DNA of 64,000 nt, from the NCBI GenBank assembly GCA_002633005.1, contig NMRA01000136.1, forward strand, positions 299,657 through 363,656. Reading direction: 5' to 3'. How positions within the stretch are numbered: position 1 is the stretch's first letter; every line of letters starts with the position of its first letter. Positions 12,531 to 22,937 of the stretch are shown here, piece after piece. The notes below the pieces were generated by a model. It ran no database searches and was not told the origin of the DNA. It saw only the letters and a program-made list of their open reading frames with translations. The translations under genes and the position numbers were made by a program. This DNA is from Phoronis australis (taxonomy: Eukaryota > Phoronida > Phoronidae).

Positions 12531-13202
12531 ATGGCGATAGCGGCGGAAAACGCGAACGAAATTCGAAGAATGATCGAATGTGCCATATGTTTAGAGAGAC
12601 AGTCAAAGCCACGTCAGTTGCCATGTTCTCATACGTTCTGTGAAAGTTGTGTCCAAGACATTGCCGACAATCAATTGGAGGGGAACGGCAAATTTCGGTG
12701 TCCCGAATGCAATCGTGTCATCGATATTCCAGAAAACGGCGCAACTGGATTCCCTTTAAATTACCTGATGAACAATTTGAAGGATTGCGTGCCCGAAACG
12801 GGCAATATCTTTTGTCACGTCTGCGGTCTCAAGGGCGCCGAGGTAGAGGCAGAATCGATATGCGTTCAGTGCGTCGACTATTTATGTAAAGGGTGTTCGG
12901 CTATTCATTGTGAGACAAGAATAACTTTCAATCATAAGCTGTTGACGTTGAGGGAAGCCTCGTCAGGGCAGCACCTCGAGACGATCCGCCGGCGACAACA
13001 TGCTTGTTGTCAAAGGCATCCTGAAAAGACATTAGAAGTACATTGCAAACTGTGTAAAATACCTGTATGTTTAATGTGTCCTTTAATTGATAATTCGCAC
13101 ACAGGATGTAAAAAAGCAGACGAGAATAAAATAGGAGTCATTCGGCGCCTGATCACCGCCTGGGAAGAAGCGCTTAGTTACGCGGAGCTTATGTCAGCAT
13201 GA
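12531..13202 (+). pseudogene. Truncated TRIM-type RING/B-box gene
   Basis: The ORF of 223 residues starts MAIAAENANE, the same MAIAA start as the intact TRIM gene at 22938. It has a C3HC4 RING with ligands C17, C20, C32, H34, C37, C40, C57 and C60, then a B-box1 (from CHVCGLKGAEVEAE) and a B-box2 (from about CCQRHPEKTLEVHC). The second half of B-box2 is degenerate: the expected H-x-x-H end reads NSHTGC. RING domains recruit E2 enzymes for ubiquitin transfer. The reading frame ends at TGA just where the coiled coil should begin. After a one-base shift, about 15 more codons (TEEKLSYY) look like TRIM coiled-coil sequence before a small inverted-repeat element starts at 13240. It lacks the coiled coil and propeller of its relative. 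It could be a decayed gene or an expressed RING-B-box short form. Confidence 0.72.
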
Positions 13203-13239
13203 CTGAGGAGAAACTCAGTTACTACAGGCGTGCTTTCAT

Positions 13240-13334
13240 TAGAGGCGAGAATCTCGCGAAAACGCAAGAGATATCCGAGATTACAAGTAAAACACATGGT
13301 ATCACACTAGTTTCCTTCGAGATTCTTTTGTCTA
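13240..13334. mobile_element. Short inverted-repeat element (MITE-like) 3' of the truncated TRIM gene
   Basis: The left end reads TAGAGGCGAGAATCTCGCGA and the right end, reverse-complemented, reads TAGACAAAAGAATCTCGAAG. A second copy with matching ends lies at 18646-18761, and both share internal text such as GTAAAACACAT. No clear target duplication is visible here. Confidence 0.55.
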
Positions 13335-13337
13335 TGA

Positions 13338-15132
13338 ATCTCTAACTAGGACACACTGGCAAAATAATTTGTGTATTGCTTATGCGGCTGACGTATGTCT
13401 CTTCCTTTCCGAGTCATAATTTTGTTGAGTCTTCATCTAAGAGCGCCGCAGTGAATTTCCCTTTCCTACACTCCTTATATTTTCTTATCCACTTGCGGGC
13501 AGTTCATGTGTTTTGCTTTTGAAGATTTTTGATCATTTGGATTCGGACAATTCACTTTAGATTTCCTATGAATCCCATCCGGATACCTCATGCGAACTAA
13601 AACTTTCTAGTGCGAACATTTGATGAACATTACTTGATTTCTATATCAATTACAAAGAAATTTTTCCTTTTGATACGGAAAGTTAATTTCCTTTCGGTAG
13701 CTGGAATGTGTGGAATTTACTTTTGTTTGACAAAATACTTTTTGTTGGTCGGATTATGTACACGGGTGGGTGTACGGCTGCTCTTTGCTTGTGCTGATGT
13801 ATTTGCGGTGTTTCTATATATTGTATCTATAGCTGCTGTGTTGTATCTAAGAAACAATGTTGTATACAACATTATGTTAGAAGCTGTTGCCATTGCATTC
13901 ACAGTTTAAAACACAGGATGTGATTCGACAGTTAAGATATTAATAAAATAATTATAAAAATCTCGTATCTTTCTTCCCTGTTTGTATGCAGCGCCTTACT
14001 TTGCTCATTAATTTTTTCAAAAGATTTTTTTAAAGTGGGTGGTGTTTCCGCGGAAACCTCATTACATGTGGCGGCAGTTCAGTGAGTTCCCATGAGTTCA
14101 GTTCAGTACGTTTACCTAGTCCAGCTATCTCATTATCGGCGTTCATCTGATAAACTTACGTAATGCAGCAATTACTTTTAAACAGCGCGCCGGACACTAA
14201 TCTATATTTAAACAATACTATTTCGAAACGACGTTCAACAAATGTCATGAATAAGAATGTGTTTTTTTTTATAAAATACTATCACCAAAAAACTTCGTAC
14301 GGAGAAAAACGGATGACTTTTAGAGAAATTGGACAAACTTTCACCTGTTGATTCCTTTGTGTGACTGTAAGCTCTGACCTGCTTACTAGCCCAGCACTGT
14401 GTACCAACACAATAGGCTTGTTTGTCACGTTTAATCGAACGTGATTCTAGATCAGATCGTGATGTTGGAAATTTCTTAGTTATATAAAAGCAAAGTGAAT
14501 GACGTCATCAGTTTCGTGGTCACGTGTTACTAATTGTCATTTCTGCAACGTTTTTTTCTGTGGTGGGTTGTCTACACCACAATTTTTTATTGCAAGTGAT
14601 GGTATTTATTATTTTTGTAGGTGGTGTAACGTCTGGAGTGAAAAAGAAAATCCTAGTGAATTTATTTCATAAAAAAGAAATGCAAATTTTTATTGTGGGC
14701 ATTATTTCAATTTCTACATAGTAAATAATTACTGTCCAGTTTTCTCTATTCCTTACTTGTTCTATGTTGTAATCTGTTGTATTACACGGCGGATTTTGCC
14801 TTCGAGGATTTCTGGCTTATGTAATTATATTTTCGAAAACGTGTTTTCTTTATTGTATTTCACGAATTTGATATATACGTTAATAATCGAATCTATCTCT
14901 ATCTGCATGGTAAAATATGTGTTTTGGGATTCTTTCCTTTCGGCTTTCCATAGCTCACAGCCAATTTCGGGTTATTTCCACAAGCAGTCTAATATTTGAA
15001 TATAGGTTTAAGGGTCCTCTTTGTCCTACTGTGCCTAATGGAAATACAGAGTGCCAGTCGTGAAAATTTTATTCTACATTACGATCGGTCAACAGGCCAG
15101 TCAAATGATAAAAAACGCTTAACATTACAACT
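13338..15132. other. Intergenic, no supported gene
   Basis: AT-rich sequence with only hydrophobic, low-complexity open frames and no recognisable protein. GTTTCCGCGGAAAC near 14046-14060 is a 14-base palindrome. Confidence 0.45.
13942..13947 (+). terminator. Candidate polyadenylation signal after the truncated TRIM gene
   Basis: AATAAA occurs in AT-rich sequence about 740 bases past the TGA stop. It would fit transcription of the shortened TRIM locus, but the evidence is position only. Confidence 0.25.
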
Positions 15133-15441
15133 TTACAATGATAAAATTTCAGCTCTTAGCACCGTTGCTCTTAAAATACATGTATATAGCGCCAGGGTTT
15201 TTAGTTCACAAAAATTGTGGCGAAATAATCTAACTGCTCTGGCATCATCTGTCAAGTTCGTCATTAAACTTCTGCACACATCACCAAAGGACACTGGGCA
15301 GTGACACATAAAATGAATCTCATTTTTAATTTGACCAGTCTTGCATATTCCACAAATTCTCTCATCCTTGGTTACCTGCGTGCCGCCCTGTTTCAATGCA
15401 AAGCTGTGCATTGAGTGTATGAAAACCTCTTTCAAACACAA
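15133..15441 (-). mobile_element. Non-LTR retrotransposon reverse transcriptase C-terminal remnant
   Basis: The minus-strand frame encodes a phrase like RICGICKTGQIKNEIHFMCH followed by CPVSFGDVCRSL. The CxxC-x(10)-E-x-HF-x(2)-C-x-C pattern is typical of the zinc-finger-like region at the end of LINE-encoded polyproteins. Only about 100 residues survive, so this is a 5'-truncated or decayed copy. The assignment rests on pattern recognition without a search. Confidence 0.5.
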
Positions 15442-18400
15442 CTCTGTGTTACGGTTTTACGTGGGTTTATTTTAGAGATCTACAAGATATATCTATTCAC
15501 TGTGCTGTCTAACTCTCAACTGAAAACTTGTTTGTCAGAACTAAAGATCATATGCTCATAAGTCGGGATATCTGAGAATTGTTTTGCACAACTTACACAA
15601 TCTATGATTTTAGCTACAAGTGCCATGCATGGTTATGTTTTGGACTCAGCAATTCAAGTGAAAACCACGAACATAACATTGAGCACCTAAAACGAGCAAG
15701 TATTTTCCTCGAGCATAGTGGTCTAAAAAGTATTTTTCACACTATAGTTCCTTTTTGATAGTAGGCCTACAATAGAATTGATACTTAGTCGAATTACTAA
15801 TTAAAGAGTGCCAATTTTGTACGTCAATCAATTAATCTCCGACGAAATTCTGACAGTAATAAAATTACGTCTCCCTGTCCGTATAACCATACCTCTCCAA
15901 ACCCTTGGGTACACAGCAGCATTTTTATAGAATAGCCTATGCTCAGTTGTGCCTGCCGCCGTGCTCGCATGGTTGCCGTAATATATTGTAACACTGAATT
16001 GAATACGAGGCTTCATAAGTAAAAAATATCGTTTTCCGAACATGATCTATGGTGCTTACTGCCCCGAATCATAAAAATTACAATTTTGACTTTCGACAAC
16101 AGAGTAATGCACCGACCTTCCCGATGACTCAAACAATAGTTTATGTTAATTTGAAATTGATAAACGAGACAAAATGTGTAGTTTTCATCTGTGTGATTCT
16201 CGAGCTATAGACAAGCAGATCTATATTAACCTACTTCCATTTACAATTTCGTTAGCGACTCAATCAAACAGAAGTAGATTGTGTTGACTGTAAGTAAAGG
16301 TTTGTTAAGTTACTTGGAGTTAAGAAGCCTCTATTTATGTGAAGTGCAAAAAGGCTGACAGGAATAAAACTTCCCCGACAACGCAATGATTGCCGTGGAC
16401 AAGATCGGAAACACAAGTTGTATATGCAGTCTAACAGAAATCACCAACTTAAAGTTGTACAGGCAGTGTTTCAAAAGTTCGTGACCAGTTTTTAAAAACA
16501 CACTCCGTTCCACCGTAGAAACAGGAGTAGTCAATTTATTTTTCATTTATTTAACATTTGATATAATGTTCTATCATCTGACTCTCAGTTTTTAGTCTCC
16601 GCAACAGGTAACAGGTTATTTTAAAAAGAGTACGGAATGTTTCAATTTTTGGCATTTCACTACGTAAAACGTTCCATGCAAAATTGAGGGTTTTCGGATT
16701 AAGCACGTATATGTAAAATAATAGATAGGTTCCCAAGAAAGGACAAAGATGTCTGTATTTCTAACAGGTTTTGAGCTAAGAGGTTGGATACTCGCTGGTA
16801 GCGAGGGTTGGATATTGAGGAATCTCCTCGGTCCTGGAGGTAGGAAAGCGCGGTGTCAACTTGTGTGTTTCCGATCGGCAGGCCGAGATCATTAGAAAAA
16901 TGTTGAGAGTCAGCGACGGATTCAATCGCCGGGTTAATGTGTTAAAGACCAGAAATGTTTTAAGCTATTCAAAGAAAATTGGTTTTCGAAATTTTTGGTC
17001 TGTCCTATTTCAAAATATTTAAAACAGTCATTAGACACAGTTATTTTCTGTCGGACTATTTAATTCGATATCAAAATAGACTGCACTACATTAAAGTACC
17101 TTTGAACCCAACTGTAGCAAGAGAATGATGACTGGTCAACTTTCTTGAAGAGTTATCCAAACATTCCTCATTTTTTTCAAAACAATTATAGGATTCATCC
17201 GAGAATGAATCCGATTTCTGTCCCAGATACAAAACGTGATTGAACTTGCTATGCTAGGTGAACTGTGGACCGGTGTCAATGTCAGCTGAGACCGGCGAAG
17301 ACACAAATTGACAAATTACGAAAATTACTACCGTTTTTGGAAACTAAATGGCAGTAGGTACTGGCGACCATAGTAAAGAATGCATTCATTCTGAAGCGAG
17401 AAGGGGGGGGGGCGGAGAGGGACTAGTCCCTTAAATCAACGTGTCGTCATTTCCTGAAACTTATGCTATCATCCGTGACTCCATAATGGATAACCCTCGG
17501 TAGTCTGTATTTTTAAAAAGGTGACTTCGTCAAATTTCACCAACAACAGCGTTGAGGTGAGCAAGGTGCTTAGGCAAAAGAAAGTTTCATGTTATGGGCA
17601 ACTGAATACTTTCTGCTCAAAACTACGGGACAGGTTTTCAAGTGAATGCAATGTCTTAACAAAGAAGCTAGATGTCATAACACGCTCAGAATCCCCTATG
17701 TCTGGTAAAGTCACTGAACGGGAAAACGCTGTCATGTACGCTATGGAGAGTTAACATCCGTGCTCACGGTTGTTTATTCGTTTGGAGTAAGCATTATTGA
17801 CGTTTGTCATGCCTTGCGAGAAGAAACTCCTGCCATTTACAAAGAAGCGATACACACCCTCCTGTTTCTAGGATTGCTTTGCCGGTCGGATGACATAAAA
17901 AGCCGGCCACAAAACACGCTGCCAATCATAAAGAAGATTGAAGGAGTTTCAAAGATGATCACCTGAAGACGGTTAAAGGCTGAGGCTGTGATTGGAAAGT
18001 GTGATCGATGTCATAAACCATCACCGCTGTTTTGCGGAGTGAATGAGAGAATGGACTCATAATTCTATCTTCAAATTTTATGCGATAAAAATTATTCAAA
18101 TAAAATATTTGTTTCTCAAATGTTTTTTTTATTCTCAGTTATGGAGTATTATCAAGTGGAAATAGTTTCAGTATTGCAACGCAGTAGGCGTCGTCATCAT
18201 TGTCACCGTTTCCCAATCGCGGTTGCAGTCCAACGCTCCGCTAGCGAAGCTGAACCAAACACCGCCCTTGATTTCAGAGAATGGTTGGAAGGCAGAGGCA
18301 AGAATTGGCGTCTTGTACATTCACAAAAATGCACACCTGGTTAAAGTGAATGCTTTAGTCTATTCCAGCCAATAATAAACCCAAACGCCTTTTCCGTCCG

Positions 18401-18645
18401 TGAAGTCCATTATGCCCCTCTCTTTCAAAAATTACGTTTTTCATCATACAGAAGTTATCAACGAAAAATTGATTTAATTTTTGTAAGGGTTAGAATTCAA
18501 CATTGACAACTAAACTGCGGGGAAATGAATTTTTAATAAAATGTATAAAAGGATGCATTATCGTGCCGTCCACCCAAAAGGATAGCAGCTGTTGTTACAT
18601 AGTAGAAAAAAATATGAGAATCGTACTGAAATGGATCGACTTATG
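15442..18645. other. Intergenic, two unassigned short open frames near 17.5-18.0 kb
   Basis: Nothing is recognised. Two adjacent plus-strand frames (17521-17754 and 17760-17966) have ordinary amino-acid composition and phrases such as EETPAIYKEAIHTLLFLGLL. An AATAAA at 18099-18104 follows. They could be exons of an unidentified gene or chance. Confidence 0.35.
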
Positions 18646-18761
18646 TAGACACAAGAATCTCGCGAAGGAAGTTAATGTGATCACGTAATTTACTTGTAAA
18701 ACACATCAATATCACGCGAATTCTTGCGTGCTCTTGAGTTTTCGCGAGGTTCTCGCGTCTA
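18646..18761. mobile_element. Short inverted-repeat element (MITE-like), second copy
   Basis: The ends are inverted: TAGACACAAGAATCTCGCGA at the left and, in reverse complement, TAGACGCGAGAACCTCGCGA at the right. It is 116 bp long. It shares ends and internal sequence with the element at 13240-13334. The terminal GTAGAC/GTCTAC may extend the palindrome by one base each side. Confidence 0.6.
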
Positions 18762-20641
18762 CGGAATGCAAGTCAAGTCAATACCACGGAGTCAAGGGAA
18801 GTGAGAAAAAATCCACCTTGCTTCTGTTTCGTAGGTTGGAAATTCCCAGTCAAATTATTAGACCACAAACATACCTTTACTAATCAAAAATCCGCACAAG
18901 GCTCAAACAGGTACCTAGACTAAGCATCAGGTCACAAAAATACCGTGATTATCAAATAGTGACACAAGGTTTCTCCGTTGCTAAAAAAAGACCATATAGT
19001 TAATCGTCCTATGTAAACAATCTCGACACAAGGTGCTGTATTGTGGCAAATGACATGGAGAAAAATGACATCATTCGAGCACTGCATCAAGTCTGAATCA
19101 AAGTGTAACAGTACTATTGACTATGATACCAGGAAATCAATAAATCTCCCTTTATCCGTGTACGCGAGAAATGTTTTTAAGAAAAAACACCAGTTTGCAT
19201 CAATTGAAAAAATCTTGATCGCTCGTCCAGCAACTATTGGCACTTAGCCAAAGACTTTGGGAAAACCCTCGTACGTATATATATAGATTCAGCGCATCTT
19301 TGACGTTATTTGCCTGGAAAACGAGTGATTGTAGGGACACGTAGGGTAACTTTCGCTCGCTTGGATACAGTACTCAGCCTATCAGTTATTCACCAAAGCA
19401 TATCGCACAGGTAGGTATAAATTGAGCAGTTGTAATAACATGTATCAATTTTTCGATTATCGTACATACATTTTTGTTGAAAGAAATGCGAATTTTCTCC
19501 TCTCGAGAAAAGTTGGAATTTCCCAGTTGTGGCTAGCATTGTCAATTTAATAGCGTGAAAGCAAATTCATATGCCGAGACCAGTGTTACAGAAACATTAC
19601 TGGCGAGAAAAGACATTTCACAGAGCATCAAAGGAACCTCGATGGCCACAGTCTAATGCCCTACTGTCGCATGGGCTGAGAGGGTATATCCCCCACTTAT
19701 TTCAGTGCAGCGCCGCCCATTTGTCGTGGCTTAACTCCACCCAGTACATGGCAGAGTAGCGTTTAAGATATTTTAAACTGGTAGAGTCACCGAACTTGAT
19801 TTCAGTGAATGTCAGGAAGACAACAATGAGAATTAGCGATAAAAAACCACAAGGGATTTTGTTTGTTTCAGAGTTCTGGTAAAAGCTATTAAATTCAGCA
19901 ATAATCTGAAACATGCGTTTTTGGAAGTAAATCGATCACTTCTCTTTAAGGTTATGCAGGACCCTACAGAAAAATTCCAAATTTCGGAACATCATATCTC
20001 GGAAATGGAGGATCGGATTCATATGAAACTTTCAGATGCTATGCTTCAAACAATCAAATAAAGTAAATCCGTTCACGTGGACTAGACTACTTAATTACAT
20101 TCTTAAGTCCGCCACTACATTTTTGAGGTATGGCTGAATGATTAGAACCATGGTCGAGGCAGTTGGAACTTCCCGCTGTGCTCTCGCGAGGTACGATCGA
20201 TATCAGGGTTCCAAGCAGTAGACGGAGGAAACTTGCCACCTCTGAGACGGACTAAATACCATACTGAAGACAGCCACCTTGTCGCCTCTTTCAAAACAGT
20301 TCTTGTCCCTACTCGAAATTCTGTCATTATCGAACTCGTGATCATTCGCATGCAAGTGTCTATGTTCTCTCAATGAAACAACTTCCCTCGTGTTCCTTCG
20401 GCGTTGGTTCAGTCGTTTCCGTAGAGGATGCATGCGCACACTCAGGGGTGACTCGAGGTGCTCGAACGAGTCTCCTCATTTGGCGAAGTGTGCAAAAAGC
20501 CGTGAGGTCCGCCACAGAGAAACAAAAACTCCGAAAAAATAGAGAACGAGACAAAAGGCCACTAAAAAGGCAGAAACTACTAAAATTCGGCGAATGTACA
20601 ATTCGTAACTCTGAAAGTACCCCGTGAATCTTAGTAAAAGG
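18762..20641. other. Intergenic with a partial GGCGGCGC-type element
   Basis: At about 19668-19722 the text GCATGGGCTGAGAGGGTATA, CCCCCACTTATTTCAG and GCAGCGCCGCCCAT matches one half of the inverted-repeat family seen intact at 31447-31583. No gene is recognised elsewhere in the stretch. Confidence 0.45.
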
Positions 20642-20920
20642 TCACATTCTCAAAAATTCGAGCCTCCAATTTTTTGGCTGGGTGCGCGCATGTGTTGTTG
20701 AGATTTCCCGGTACTCCTCGATACAATCGTCACCTTCACAACGGATGAGATAATCTACCTCACCGATGTTTTCTTTAGTAGGTTTGCTATTGGTCTCCCT
20801 AAAATTCACAAGACGGGTGATTCCCCCGAGATCGATCGACAGTTCGATCGACTTTGTCATTTGTAATCTGGGTAAAACCTCATATCGATTTTGTTTTCTG
20901 TGGTGGGCAAGTCTGACCAA
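20642..20920 (-). mobile_element. Possible GIY-YIG endonuclease fragment of a retroelement
   Basis: The minus-strand frame carries GEVDYLIRCEGDDCIEEYRE, resembling the VVYxIxCxxCxxxYIGET segment of GIY-YIG nuclease domains found at the C-terminus of Penelope-like retroelements. It is short and divergent (YREIS replaces the usual YIGET), so it would be an inactive relic. A GIY-YIG profile search would decide. Confidence 0.33.
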
Positions 20921-21867
20921 TGTGTAGACAACTCTTATGATTTTCTAGAGAAGGTGCACTAGATGTCAGTTCAGGAATTAAGATGATACTCTCGTTAGCT
21001 GTGACGTCACATTTTTGTTCACATGTTTCCCCCCGGAAGAGACATAAGCGAGAGATAACTTGTGGATCCTACCTTAGTCCTACCGGCACATTTTTTATCA
21101 TTGGCGCTTCTGCTTAGATAGCACGACTTTTTCGATAGAATTATGATTGCGCTACGGTATCGCCGCTTTCTCCAAACGCAGCGAAGATTTTGAGGAACGC
21201 GCGCGGGTCAACAAACGAAGTTGTGGCTACGTGGACCGCAAATTTTGTGGTGAATAAACAAGTAATGAGAGAAGTGCGTGGATTTTTTTTCATTTTCTAA
21301 ATTCCAAAACCCATTTATTGCGTTCACACAAGAGTTCATGTCAGACTGCAGTCTTTCGATAGTTTGATGTCTTTGGACTCTAGTGGACAGCATGCTCGCA
21401 CCCAGCCTTCGATATGGGGGGCTCGAATTCTTGACGTTGTGGACCATTTGCTAACAAAAGAGCGGGCGGACTAAAAAGAAAAAAAATAAAAAAAATAACG
21501 GGAGCACCTCTGTGTTGCGCTTATTTAGTGGACTTTTGTCCCATGTCCTCCGACTTTTTGTCTCTCGGGGGCGGACCTTTTTGCCCACTTCGCAAATTGG
21601 GGTGCGCGCATGGACAGATTTATTGTAAAAAGTACAGGAAGTCAACGCACACCGACCAAAATTTGGCGTTTGACTATTATCACCCCCTTGGTATGGAGTA
21701 TGGAGTTGCACGTTATCTAAATTACAGAAAAAGCTATTTAGTTACCAAGAGATAAAGATTTAGAGAAAGAGCCTTTATATAATGCCTCGTCCAATCGCGG
21801 GTGTATCGAGGAAACTAAAAACCTCTACGGAAACGGTTGTACTAACACCGAAGGAACGCGGGAGAAG

Positions 21868-22152
21868 GTGTTTCGTCGGCGGATCATAGACACGTGCATC
21901 AGGAGTTCGATAACCAATGTTGAAATTTTGAGTAGAGGTAAGAAATTATTGAAAAGAGGCGTCCATGAGGCCATCTCCGTTGAGGCATTTAATCTCTCAC
22001 TCAATAGACACAGAGGTTGTAGGTTAGCTTTGTCTACTAGTGCTTGGAACGCCACTGCGAGAGCACAGTTCGAAGCTCCATCCGTACCGCCATTCTCATC
22101 AACCACCCATTCCTCAATACAAGAAGGGAGCAGGACGCTCCCGAGGACATGA
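21868..22152 (+). mobile_element. Retroelement C-terminal remnant (HEAIxxEAFxxSLNRxxG motif)
   Basis: The frame contains KRGVHEAISVEAFNLSLNRH followed by RGCRLALS. The pattern R-x-x-x-EA-I-x(7)-LNRD-x-G is characteristic of the end of the GIY-YIG/RT region of Penelope-like and similar retroelements. It lies on the strand opposite to the fragment at 20642-20920, so the two probably come from different insertions. Confidence 0.42.
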
Positions 22153-22937
22153 TCACTTGACGGCAATCAAAGACAGATAGGTAAACAGTAAAGCATCAAA
22201 TTCTAATTTTTTTCTGCTTTCAGAAAATATGGTCTTACAGTTTAACGGATTTAAAATCTATAGTTTTGTAGATACTTGTCCACATACACAAACGTGTCGA
22301 TAAGGTCTTATATAACCTTAATAAATTTAACCCATATAACCAATTTTATGCCTAAAATGCGCTTTCGGGAGTATTACTGGATGGCTGAAGTTGTTATCTT
22401 TAGCTTTAAAACAATTCGCCGTTGTCTGAAATCAAGGCTGGTGACTTTACGGGTTAAATACGTTTAAATATTCTACCGTTTATCAAGGAGGATTTAGTTC
22501 CGTTAGCAGTTTTAGAGCGTTGTGACGCGACTGCGGGTATTACAAGCTAGAATCAGCGCTGAGATTGATCTCACAATATAAGTTTCTCGCCGATAATGTC
22601 TCTTTAAAAGGAATGAACAACGCTTTCGTTTTAATGATCATGAATTGCCACTTTATCTAAGGTTGCGCAACAAGTTATAAAATTGTGTGTTATGAAACTG
22701 TTTTCTTTATCTCGGTAGGTAAAACTTGAAGGTCAACAGTTTTGTCGTAGATCTGTGCAACAGTCTTCATCGATGTCATGCAATGGGTGTGGTGAAACTT
22801 TCGCTCTTCTCTGACCGCTATCCTTCCCTCAGCACTGGAAACTGGGATGCTAACGTAAAAACTCATGCAACCGTATCACCTGAGTAAACCAAAATTATAC
22901 GAAATTTGGTAACGATGGGAACTATCGATAAACAAAC
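22153..22937. other. Upstream region of the intact TRIM gene
   Basis: The text at about 22493-22620 (including TCTCGCCGATAATG) recurs in related form at about 2585-2710, so it is part of a dispersed repeat. I see no convincing TATA box. The start codon at 22938 lies in a favourable context (AAACATGG). Confidence 0.4.

Noticed and set aside
13610-13909. 99-codon hydrophobic open frame that could be a membrane protein
   Set aside because: The hydrophobicity follows from T-rich sequence, and nothing resembles a known family.
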